DNA of 12,206 bases from assembly GCA_002700765.1 (NCBI GenBank), contig PAEP01000036.1, positions 1 to 12,206 of the forward strand, given 5' to 3'. The translations under genes and the position numbers were made by a program. The DNA comes from Synechococcus sp. MED850 (GTDB lineage: Bacteria; Cyanobacteriota; Cyanobacteriia; PCC-6307; Cyanobiaceae). Below the pieces are notes generated by a model. The model was not told the origin of the DNA. It saw nothing but the letters and a program-made list of their open reading frames with translations, and made no database searches. Below, one piece after another: positions 6,707 to 12,206 of the stretch (position 1 is its first letter; every line of letters starts with the position of its first letter).

Positions 6707-7198
6707 ATGCCATCGAAGCCCAGAAATCGAATCGGTGAGGTCTACGGAAGGCTCACGGTGGTTCGCAGTTCCGAGCGGCGCACGTCAGCAGGGAACGCTT
6801 ACTGGTGGTGCCGTTGCAGCTGTGGCAATGAGAGGGAAGTCCCTGGAGACAAGTTGTCCCACAACAGCAGCCGAAGGAAGGCAACCGTGAACGCATGCGA
6901 AGCATGCGCACGCGAATGGCAAATCGAAGGATTGAACGCCAAAAACGATCGCGATGAACAAAAAAGACGCACGGAAGCTGAAGCAATCCGTGCTGGGCTC
7001 GTGGGCAAGGTTCCCATCCGCTGGCTGAAACTTCCCCTAACGGATGCCCATGCTCGCGAATTGGGACAAAAGCTGTTTTTCAGAGGAATAATTTGTAGCC
7101 ATGGCCACCTTTCTCCCTACAGAATCAATGGCGGCTGTCTGAAATGTGCAGGAACGGTGCCAAATGAACCAATTGATCTTGAAAAGTCAGATAGTTAA
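6707..7198 (+). CDS. Zinc-knuckle protein of phage/HNH-associated type
   Basis: 163 residues with two cysteine clusters. The first, after a GEVYGRLTVVRSS opening, is WWCRCSCGN (C35, C37, C39) paired with CEAC (C64, C67); this opening is common in phage and HNH-endonuclease-associated zinc-ribbon proteins. The second is FFRGIICSHGHLSPYRINGG with C-x3-H (C130, H134) then C-x2-C (C144, C147), a motif also recurrent in phage DNA-binding proteins. Between them is a charged helical linker (residues 75-100). No HNH catalytic motif is visible, so a DNA-binding rather than nuclease role is the cautious reading. The gene is divergent from the cupin. Its stop overlaps the end of a small - strand ORF at 7195. 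Possible phage-derived origin is an inference. Confidence 0.75.
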   Translation: MPSKPRNRIGEVYGRLTVVRSSERRTSAGNAYWWCRCSCGNEREVPGDKLSHNSSRRKATVNACEACAREWQIEGLNAKNDRDEQKRRTEAEAIRAGLVGKVPIRWLKLPLTDAHARELGQKLFFRGIICSHGHLSPYRINGGCLKCAGTVPNEPIDLEKSDS

Positions 7199-7290
7199 TC
7201 CTGAGATCGTCGTACGTTTGCCATCATCCAGGCCCAAAGAGTGCTTACGGAAGCACCGAATGCAAGCAGGGCCAGGAGTTTGGTTTCCAT
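7195..7290 (-). CDS. 31-residue membrane micro-protein
   Basis: ATG 7290 to TAA encodes METK, a hydrophobic helix (LLALLAFGASVSTLWAWMMA) and a charged end (NVRRSQD). It begins on the base directly after the stop codon of the preceding micro-ORF (TGA then ATG), with no ribosome-binding site of its own, so translation would depend on coupling. The positive-outside-helix end suggests a cytoplasmic C-terminus. It overlaps the last codon of the + strand zinc-knuckle gene. No family recognised. Confidence 0.45.
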   Translation of the reverse strand: METKLLALLAFGASVSTLWAWMMANVRRSQD

Positions 7291-7389
7291 TCAGAGAAAA
7301 TCGAAATCGTCTTCGGAGTCACCCGCGAAAGCATTCATCACAAGTGCCGAGAAGGGCACAAAAACAGCGGCAATCACGAGGATTTCCAT
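7291..7389 (-). CDS. 32-residue membrane micro-protein
   Basis: ATG 7389 to TGA encodes a hydrophobic helix from the first residues (MEILVIAAVFVPFSALVM) and an acidic tail (AGDSEDDFDFL). A possible weak ribosome-binding site, AGGT, lies about 7 nt upstream. The acidic tail contrasts with the basic tail of the next ORF, which could allow the two products to pair; that is speculation. An AT-rich inverted repeat (ATGTAA, T, TTACAT; 7415-7427) lies 26 nt upstream and may belong to the promoter. No family recognised. Confidence 0.45.
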   Translation of the reverse strand: MEILVIAAVFVPFSALVMNAFAGDSEDDFDFL

Positions 7390-7591
7390 GGAATGACCTA
7401 TCGGCGTATCCGAAATGTAATTTACATGTTTTAACAAAAAGTGGCGGTCACTACCGACCTCCTCAGTTGCGCAGAAATACCCAAGCGATCAAACCGGTGG
7501 CAAAAGCATCGGCCGCTTACCACAGTCACAGCCGCTACTGCGGACATCCGTCCATCTTCTTAAAACAAATCAATCTCAAAACCTTCAATCC

Positions 7592-7783
7592 ATGTCCGAG
7601 CCGCAGATCGCCGCCCAGATGGAAATGGATCTCAACGCGCTTCGGATCCTTCATCGCGTGGTCGTCGACGCCCACACCAACTGGAGCGGTGGCGATCCGG
7701 AAGAACAGAACCTCCTCGCTGCGATGAGGCAGCAGCTCTATGCCGCACTGATGGAGAACCTTCTTCGTACAGGACAGATCTAA
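7592..7783 (+). CDS. Small soluble protein, 63 residues
   Basis: Not recognised. A helical, soluble protein starting MSEPQIAAQMEMDLNALRIL, with a central HTNWSGGDPEEQ turn and a C-terminal helix (LLAAMRQQLYAALMENLLRTG). The regular two-helix pattern and normal codon usage support a real gene. ATG 7592 has no strong ribosome-binding site. The preceding 200 bases hold no confident gene. Possibly a helical hairpin that dimerises. Confidence 0.6.
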   Translation: MSEPQIAAQMEMDLNALRILHRVVVDAHTNWSGGDPEEQNLLAAMRQQLYAALMENLLRTGQI

Positions 7784-7889
7784 AACCGGCCCGACCAATC
7801 AAGACAAACAACGATGAACCTGAGCGTGACAACTTGTTGTCAGCAGTTCAAAACAGATCAGACTTGGATCGCGATGCAAGGAAAGAGAG

Positions 7890-8240
7890 ATGCTCGATGG
7901 TCTTCCACTCACCCGCTTGCCTCGGCTGTTGCGGGACGACAAGTCAACGGAACAGCCGCCATTGCTGCTTGACACGTCACTGAGCAGTGAGGAATGCAGG
8001 CTTCGCAACGATCGGCAGAGCTACCTGCACATCGTGAGACAGCTGGTGAAAGCTCAATTTGTGCTTCAGGACAGAGAACTCACCATCCGGCTTTGGCAGG
8101 AGGTCGCGGAGCGGCACATGGACCTCGGCCGGATCGTCAACCTTCTCTATGGCTGCAATTTCCACGACGTTGAGTCGATGCTCGTGGCTGATGAGAAATA
8201 CCTCGCTTTGCTCGTTCCCGATGAGGCAGCCCGCAGTTGA
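7890..8240 (+). CDS. Helical protein of unknown function, 116 residues
   Basis: Not recognised. The ATG at 7890 is preceded immediately by GGAAAGAGAG, one of the stronger ribosome-binding sites in this window, which supports the start. The N-terminus is leucine- and arginine-rich (LTRLPRLLRDD), followed by a helix-rich stretch (residues 40-90, RDRQSYLHIVRQ-like, then LTIRLWQEVAERHMDLGRIVNLLYG). No signal peptide or membrane segment. It may be transcribed with the 63-residue gene 106 nt upstream. Confidence 0.6.
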   Translation: MLDGLPLTRLPRLLRDDKSTEQPPLLLDTSLSSEECRLRNDRQSYLHIVRQLVKAQFVLQDRELTIRLWQEVAERHMDLGRIVNLLYGCNFHDVESMLVADEKYLALLVPDEAARS

Positions 8241-8433
8241 GCAGCCATCACGCCATGAGCGAGAAAGCGAACTGCAGAGAGGAGTGCCAGTCCGATGCAG
8301 AGAGGGCAGTGCGTTAATCCCATGGCAGGAGCATCCATGGGCACACGATGCGGTGGGGGCAATCCACTGAATTCGTGACGAAACGCAATTGACTCCCCAA
8401 CCAGGGCGGGTGCAAGACAGAAGAGCACGCTGG

Positions 8434-8439
8434 TAAAGT
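8434..8439 (+). promoter_or_regulatory. Candidate extended -10 element for rpsU
   Basis: TGG then TAAAGT forms a TGn-extended -10 box, about 27 nt before the rpsU ATG. The position where a -35 box would lie (about 8411-8416, TGCAAG) is a poor match, which is common with extended -10 promoters. A TTGACT at 8389 is too far away to pair with it. Confidence 0.35.
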
Positions 8440-8465
8440 GGTTTTTTGCTCTGTTCGGAGAACGG

Positions 8466-8642
8466 ATGAGTCAGGTCACGGTCGGAGAGAACGAAGGAAT
8501 CGAGTCAGCGCTGCGTCGTTTCAAGCGTTCGGTTGCCAAGGCAGGCATCTTTTCCGATCTGCGTCGCATCCGCCATCACGAAACCCCTGTAGAGAAGTAC
8601 AAGCGGAAGCTCAAGCAGCGTTCACGCAACCGTCGCCGCTGA
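8466..8642 (+). CDS. rpsU: 30S ribosomal protein S21
   Basis: 58 residues that I recognise as bS21: it opens [20 protein letters not shown], continues [17 protein letters not shown], and ends in a strongly basic tail ([14 protein letters not shown]). S21 binds the 30S platform near the anti-Shine-Dalgarno end of 16S rRNA and helps initiation. Length matches the cyanobacterial form. GGAG lies 6 nt before ATG 8466. No operon partner is evident: the next gene starts 59 nt downstream. A second reading frame across the same DNA is a shadow. Confidence 0.95.
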
Positions 8643-8701
8643 TTTCGTTCTGAGTCGGCTGAACACGTCGCCACAACAAAAACACTGGTACTTTCACCCA
8701 A

Positions 8702-8959
8702 GTGAAACGTGGCTCCGTGTTGAAAGGACTCCTGTCAATTCTCGCTGTTGCTCTGCTGTGGGTGCAGGTTCCTCAGTGGAGTGACGATTGGTCTGGTTGT
8801 GCCGTTGACGTTCCCGATGTTGATTGTCACTGGTATGTGACCGCTCCAGACAGCACCTTCGGCGAAGGCTTCGATTGGGCAACAGCCCCCTGGTTCGATG
8901 TGAATGGTCTGATGGACATCGCTGAATTGAAAGACACTGTTGCCTCTCTTCAGAGTTGA
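8702..8959 (+). CDS. Small secreted or periplasmic protein
   Basis: 85 residues, not recognised. An MKR-type basic start is followed by a hydrophobic core (VLKGLLSILAVALLWVQV) that reads as a signal peptide or anchor. The mature part is acidic and tryptophan-rich, with two cysteines (SGCAVDVPDVDC, C33 and C42) that could form a short disulfide loop. The start is GTG at 8702; an in-frame GTG at 8717 is the alternative. The 8702 start sits inside a perfect 6-bp hairpin (TTTCAC, CCAA, GTGAAA). Confidence 0.6.
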   Translation: MKRGSVLKGLLSILAVALLWVQVPQWSDDWSGCAVDVPDVDCHWYVTAPDSTFGEGFDWATAPWFDVNGLMDIAELKDTVASLQS

Positions 8960-9256
8960 ACCCACAGGTGTGACCACTCAATAACAGGGGCTGAACAGGC
9001 ATCCATCCGAACTGAAGCGAAACGGCGATATCCCCTTCAGCGTCCATAACGTTGAACGTCACGCGCATTTCTGCTGCAGCAACGTCTCGCTGATTCAAAG
9101 AATTCCTCACGAAAGCACGGTTGGTTTCGCCAGACTCCACGGGCTTGGCAAGTATCGATGCTCCTGCCGAATCCGTTCTGTCCGATCAGCGCGGCGAAAA
9201 TCGCCGGTCTCAAGGCGACAGTCTCGCTGTTGCTGCTTCTCCTGATCAAATCAAAG
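8960..9256. other. 297 bases without a supported gene
   Basis: I see no convincing gene here. A - strand frame covers it but runs on antisense into the secreted-protein gene and has no recognisable features. A + strand frame from ATG 9158 continues into the next gene and may be its true start. No clear terminator or repeat. Confidence 0.5.
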
Positions 9257-9403
9257 ATGTTGCGGCTGAAAATGTCGCTGCTCGGCAGTGTGCTGGGGTT
9301 TGCGATGTTGATCGGTTTCCTTATCACGACTGGACTTCTCACCGTGGTCGCCGGAGGAGCCATCACTTACGCAGTTGTTCAAAACAGCAATCGCAACGAA
9401 TAA
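9257..9403 (+). CDS. Small hydrophobic membrane protein
   Basis: 48 residues from ATG 9257 (43 from ATG 9272). Nearly the whole chain is hydrophobic with glycine spacing (SLLGSVLGFAMLIGFLITTG, then LLTVVAGGAITYAVV) and a polar end (QNSNRNE), consistent with one long or two short membrane helices. A longer form from ATG 9158 is possible. The next gene begins 3 nt after its stop and is also a membrane protein, so the two are probably cotranslated and may act together. Not recognised. Confidence 0.5.
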   Translation: MLRLKMSLLGSVLGFAMLIGFLITTGLLTVVAGGAITYAVVQNSNRNE

Positions 9404-9406
9404 GTC

Positions 9407-10111
9407 ATGCAGCGACTCGGACTTTTAGGGGGAATCGGTCTCGCCACATTGGGCACCTTGGGTGTTGCTGGAGCAGGGATTGTCTGGAACTTTCAGGGCA
9501 AAACATTTGGATTGAGCGCAACCATTGCTTCGCTGGTTTTGCTTTCGATCGGAGTGGTTCTGCTGAGGCCACTGCCCCAGGAAACATCAATTCCGGAAGC
9601 GGATGACGTCGATTCAAAACAATCGACATCGAAAGGGATCTCCGTTCAACGGCCCCAGGCATCCTTGATTGGATTGACACTGGCAGCCTTCGGCACATTC
9701 ACGCTGGCTGGCTCAGGGATCCTTTGGAACTTCAAGGGAATTGCCTTTGGTCTAACCGGAACAATCACCGCCCTGGTGGCGCTGTTGCTCAGTCTGCCGT
9801 TCTTATGGCCCATTGGCAGAAGGCCTGTCGCCGCAGCAGTGACGCCCAAACGCTCCATCCCAGCGGTCGCCGTTCAGGTTGATCCGATCCAAGACAACAC
9901 TGAAAAGACTCTCGAGAGTCCGATTACCACAGCGGAAGCGATTGCTGCTCAACTTGCCGAAGCGCAGAAGAATGCCGCCGAGGTGGATCTGGTGACTTTT
10001 GCCCCAGATCATCTCCTTCCTGGACGAACGCTTCCGACCCGCAGCCGTCGACCAGGTGCTTCGATCCGTAACGGTTACAAAGGAATGGTGGAGGACCTCT
10101 TCCGCAGCTGA
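9407..10111 (+). CDS. Membrane protein with internal duplication
   Basis: 234 residues, no family recognised. Residues 4-57 and 84-137 are two copies of the same two-helix hairpin at an offset of exactly 80 residues. The conserved turn is AGAGIVWNFQGKTFGL in copy 1 and AGSGILWNFKGIAFGL in copy 2. A polar, acidic linker (58-83) separates them. A soluble C-terminal region (140-234) is Ala/Glu-rich and ends in a basic patch (TRSRRPGASIRNGYKG). With about four membrane helices and a cytoplasmic tail it could be a structural or scaffold membrane protein. It starts 3 nt after the small hydrophobic gene and ends 12 nt before the P450 start. Confidence 0.75.
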   Translation: MQRLGLLGGIGLATLGTLGVAGAGIVWNFQGKTFGLSATIASLVLLSIGVVLLRPLPQETSIPEADDVDSKQSTSKGISVQRPQASLIGLTLAAFGTFTLAGSGILWNFKGIAFGLTGTITALVALLLSLPFLWPIGRRPVAAAVTPKRSIPAVAVQVDPIQDNTEKTLESPITTAEAIAAQLAEAQKNAAEVDLVTFAPDHLLPGRTLPTRSRRPGASIRNGYKGMVEDLFRS

Positions 10112-10123
10112 TTGCTCGCCACG

Positions 10124-11428
10124 ATGCCCCACCAATCACTCCCCAGCACCGGAGCGGTCACCGGACTGTTCGAAGCCGTTCAGTTCTTTCGTGACCCTGA
10201 TTTTGCAGACCGTCGCTTTCAGCGCTTTGGCGATGTCTTCGAAACAAAATTGATCGGGCAGCGCCTGGTCTTCATTCGAGGTGATCAGGCCATCAACGAC
10301 CTGTTCAACCAATCGGATTCACTTGAAGGATGGTGGCCGGAGAGTGTTCGACAGCTGCTGGGGAGCCGTTCCCTCGCCAACCGCAACGGTCCCTCCCACA
10401 AAGCGAGACGACGCGTTGTCGGCCAACTGTTCACCAGCGCAGCCCTTCGCCGCTACAGCCCGTCGATCGTCGACATGGTGAACCAACTGTCAGCGGAGAT
10501 CAACACAACGGACACTCCGCTGCCACTGGTTGATCGCATGCGCCGCTTCGCCTTCGCCGTGATTGCGACCACGGTGCTCGGGCTGGAGGGAGAGGATCGG
10601 GATGCCCTGTTTGCGGACTTCGAAATCTGGACCAGAGCTTTGTTCTCTGTACCGGTCGCCCTGCCAGGAAGCCCGTTCGCAAAGGCGTTGGCGGCACGCA
10701 ATCGTCTTCTCGAACGTCTCAAGATCGTGCTCGAGAATGCAGACGCCAGTCGGGGTGGGCTCGACTTGCTGGCCGGCGGTCTTGATGAAGCTGGTATTCC
10801 CTTAAGTGATGAGGACCTGGTGGAACAGCTGCTGCTGTTGCTGTTCGCGGGCTACGAAACCACCGCCTCGTCTCTCAGCTGCCTGATGCGGGCGTTGCTG
10901 ATCGATCCTCAACTGATGCCATGGCTGAAGGAGGAAGTCAACTTGATCCAATGGCCTCCCGAAATAGATCCTGTGACCGCATACGACTGTTCCAAGGCGC
11001 CAAGGCTGAATGCGCTCGTGACCGAAGTGATGCGACTGACTCCTCCTGTTGGAGGGTTCTTCCGCCGCACAACTCGGACAGTGACCCTGAATGGCGTTGA
11101 AATTCCGCAGGATCGCGTGATTCAAGTTGCTCTTGCAGCCTCGAATCGTCATGGAATCGGTGATCTTGAACGCTTCAGACCTGAGCGACACCTCGATGGT
11201 TCATTTCAGCAGTCCCTTCTTCCCTTCGGAGGAGGAGAACGTGTTTGCCTTGGAAAAGCATTGGCGGAGCTCGAGATCCGCCTGATGACAGTTGGATTGT
11301 TGAAACAGGTTCAACTGCAGCTCATCGACGACCAGAACGTGGACCTTCAGCTGATCCCCAGCCCTTCGCCGAAGGACGGCCTGCTTGTGACATCCAGCCG
11401 TTCACCACTTGCCGATGCCAGGGCGTGA
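10124..11428 (+). CDS. Cytochrome P450, CYP120-like
   Basis: 434 residues, a normal soluble bacterial P450 length. All signatures are present: I-helix AGYETT (A242-T247, acid E245 and T246/T247), ExxR (E301, R304) and the haem-binding loop FGGGERVCLG with the axial cysteine C375. The C-terminus (PSPSPKDGL) is like CYP120, the cyanobacterial relative of CYP26; CYP120A1 of Synechocystis hydroxylates retinoic acid, so a retinoid or apocarotenoid substrate is plausible here. ATG 10124 is chosen over a TTG at 10112 that abuts the preceding stop. It is close to the duplicated membrane gene and may be cotranscribed. Its last 107 nt are overlapped antisense by the gene at 11322-11651. No redox partner gene is nearby. 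Confidence 0.92.
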   Translation: MPHQSLPSTGAVTGLFEAVQFFRDPDFADRRFQRFGDVFETKLIGQRLVFIRGDQAINDLFNQSDSLEGWWPESVRQLLGSRSLANRNGPSHKARRRVVGQLFTSAALRRYSPSIVDMVNQLSAEINTTDTPLPLVDRMRRFAFAVIATTVLGLEGEDRDALFADFEIWTRALFSVPVALPGSPFAKALAARNRLLERLKIVLENADASRGGLDLLAGGLDEAGIPLSDEDLVEQLLLLLFAGYETTASSLSCLMRALLIDPQLMPWLKEEVNLIQWPPEIDPVTAYDCSKAPRLNALVTEVMRLTPPVGGFFRRTTRTVTLNGVEIPQDRVIQVALAASNRHGIGDLERFRPERHLDGSFQQSLLPFGGGERVCLGKALAELEIRLMTVGLLKQVQLQLIDDQNVDLQLIPSPSPKDGLLVTSSRSPLADARA

Positions 11429-11651
11429 CATCCACGGTTGGTCGATGCGGAACGTCCACAACGCCGACGTCTTCAATCTCCCGCTTCAAACGACGCAGAA
11501 CGGGAATCATCATGACGGCGAGGAGGAGCCCCAAGAACAGGAGAACCGGCAGCAACGCCAACATCCAAATTGTTGCGACAACAGTGAGGAGTCCACCCGC
11601 CACCAGCCTGATCCAACGGGGAGCGCGACGACCCGGCAGCTGCTTGATCAC
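11322..11651 (-). CDS. Small membrane protein antisense to the P450 end
   Basis: 109 residues from GTG 11651, not recognised. Basic start (GRRAPRWIR), a long hydrophobic region (residues 15-51, enough for two helices: VAGGLLTVVATIWMLALLPV and LLFLGLLLAVMMIPVL), then RRLKREIEDVGVVDVP. The last 30 residues are polar, low in complexity and lie entirely antisense to the P450. It begins 2 nt after the upstream gene's stop, which supports an operon with the next two - strand genes. The reality of the whole C-terminus is less certain than that of the helices. Confidence 0.55.
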   Translation of the reverse strand: MIKQLPGRRAPRWIRLVAGGLLTVVATIWMLALLPVLLFLGLLLAVMMIPVLRRLKREIEDVGVVDVPHRPTVDVTPWHRQVVNGWMSQAGRPSAKGWGSAEGPRSGRR

Positions 11652-11653
11652 GA

Positions 11654-11941
11654 TCAGGATTGAGCGGCTTTCAGAGCTTGCAGACTGAGCATCAGGTGGG
11701 TCCGGAAACTGCCTAAAGCCATCATCTGCTGTGGAGAGTGGTGCTGTCCGATCACATCACCCTCTTCCACGATGCTCTGGAGCAGCTGTTGCGTCAGCTT
11801 CGACCAGGTGGATAGATCTGCGGTGAAAGCATCCAGCACTGGATCGGAGCGCCGGGACTCCACCGGTGCGGATTGAATCATGGCCTTCAGCTCACCGTGA
11901 CTGATTCGGTCTGGACATGACGGAGAGTTGTTGCTGTTCAT
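11654..11941 (-). CDS. Unrecognised small helical protein
   Basis: 95 residues from ATG 11941. The start is polar (MNSNNSPSCPDRISHGELK), then comes SAPVESRRSDPVLDAFTADLSTWSKL-like sequence and helices rich in Gln, Leu and Met (LLQSIVEEGDVIGQHH, ALGSFRTHLMLSLQALKAA). No membrane segment. The frame is open to 12079, but the extra 46 residues look like read-through sequence and would overlap the upstream gene. It lies between two small membrane-protein genes on the same strand, 2 nt before the downstream one. Confidence 0.6.
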   Translation of the reverse strand: MNSNNSPSCPDRISHGELKAMIQSAPVESRRSDPVLDAFTADLSTWSKLTQQLLQSIVEEGDVIGQHHSPQQMMALGSFRTHLMLSLQALKAAQS

Positions 11942-12026
11942 CGGTTCACAGTCTTCATGACCTGACGGTATGGAGAACAGACCTCTGCTTCCAGTTCGGT
12001 CAGCGGGGGGATCACCGTCCTGCCTG

Positions 12027-12203
12027 TCAGGGACTGTTTCGAAAGATGCGTTCGAGCTCGTCCTGGAAGGCTTTACCACTGAGCGGCTGAGCCCCCCTGC
12101 GGTGCTGGTTGCGTTTCAGCAGTGAGCCGATCCACCAGATCTGTAAGGCTGCAAACAAGATCCCGCACAGGAGCAGGCTTGACGTGGCAGCGTTCAACTC
12201 CAT
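12027..12203 (-). CDS. 58-residue membrane protein, near the window edge
   Basis: ATG 12203 to TGA gives 58 residues: an N-terminal membrane helix (SLLLCGILFAALQIWWIGSLL), a basic stretch (KRNQHRRG) and a C-terminal acidic/basic amphipathic helix (AFQDELERIFRNSP). The layout fits a one-pass protein with a cytoplasmic tail. A possible extension upstream of 12203 falls outside the window. It probably heads the three-gene - strand group with 11654-11941 and 11322-11651. Not recognised. Confidence 0.6.
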   Translation of the reverse strand: MELNAATSSLLLCGILFAALQIWWIGSLLKRNQHRRGAQPLSGKAFQDELERIFRNSP

Positions 12204-12206
12204 CCT

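Noticed and set aside
7146..7727. A 193-residue + strand frame
   Set aside because: It overlaps three better candidates, is low in structure (Arg/Pro/Ser-rich), and runs on out of frame through the 63-residue gene.
8147..8428. A 93-residue - strand frame with a hydrophobic middle (GLTHCPLCIGLALLSAV)
   Set aside because: The C-terminal third is antisense to the better-supported gene at 7890-8240, and no ribosome-binding site or family is seen. A short form from the internal ATG cannot be excluded.
8694..9140. A 148-residue - strand frame
   Set aside because: Its second half is simply antisense to the secreted-protein gene, the composition is irregular, and no motif is recognised.

Overview
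The window looks like a chromosomal segment of a marine picocyanobacterium of the Synechococcus/Cyanobium type. It is moderately GC-rich and densely packed, with many very small membrane-protein genes. Its recognisable families (beta-carotene ketolase CrtW, the fluorescence recovery protein of the orange carotenoid protein system, DUF1499, TIGR03643, a CYP120-like P450, a short S21) are typical of cyanobacteria. This identification rests on protein recognition by eye; no database was searched.

Layout. (1) 1-1095: the 3' part of crtW (cut by the window edge) and frp, both on the + strand, form the accessory half of the orange carotenoid protein photoprotection cassette. The ocp gene is predicted just upstream of base 1. 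A 19-bp tandem repeat array starts exactly on the frp stop codon. (2) 1162-2625: a GH57 glycoside hydrolase. (3) 2603-4151: a cluster of small genes on both strands: a TIGR03643 protein, several one-helix membrane proteins, a 58-residue basic protein and a DUF1499 protein, most overlapping at their 3' ends. (4) 4239-5642: a DUF2130 coiled-coil protein with a possible PD-(D/E)XK nuclease-like core, in noticeably more A-rich sequence. (5) 5643-7198: an unrecognised 115-residue protein, a cupin, and a divergent zinc-knuckle protein. A CRP-type palindrome lies upstream of the first. (6) 7195-8240: two directly abutting tiny membrane ORFs on the - strand, then two small + strand genes of unknown function. 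(7) 8466-10111: rpsU (ribosomal protein S21), a small secreted protein, and a pair of membrane proteins, the second with an exact 80-residue internal duplication. (8) 10124-12203: a CYP120-like cytochrome P450, then three small - strand genes, one running 107 nt antisense into the P450 3' end.

How the genes work together. CrtW makes the keto-carotenoid (echinenone type) that OCP binds, and Frp switches active OCP off, so these two belong to one photoprotection unit. The P450 is of the type that acts on retinoids or apocarotenoids, which may link it to carotenoid turnover, but no operon connects it to crtW. The remainder is mostly housekeeping or lineage-specific material. I see no tRNA, rRNA, CRISPR array, insertion sequence or integrase. 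The least described material is the series of micro-membrane proteins, most below usual gene-calling thresholds, and the repeat array behind frp.
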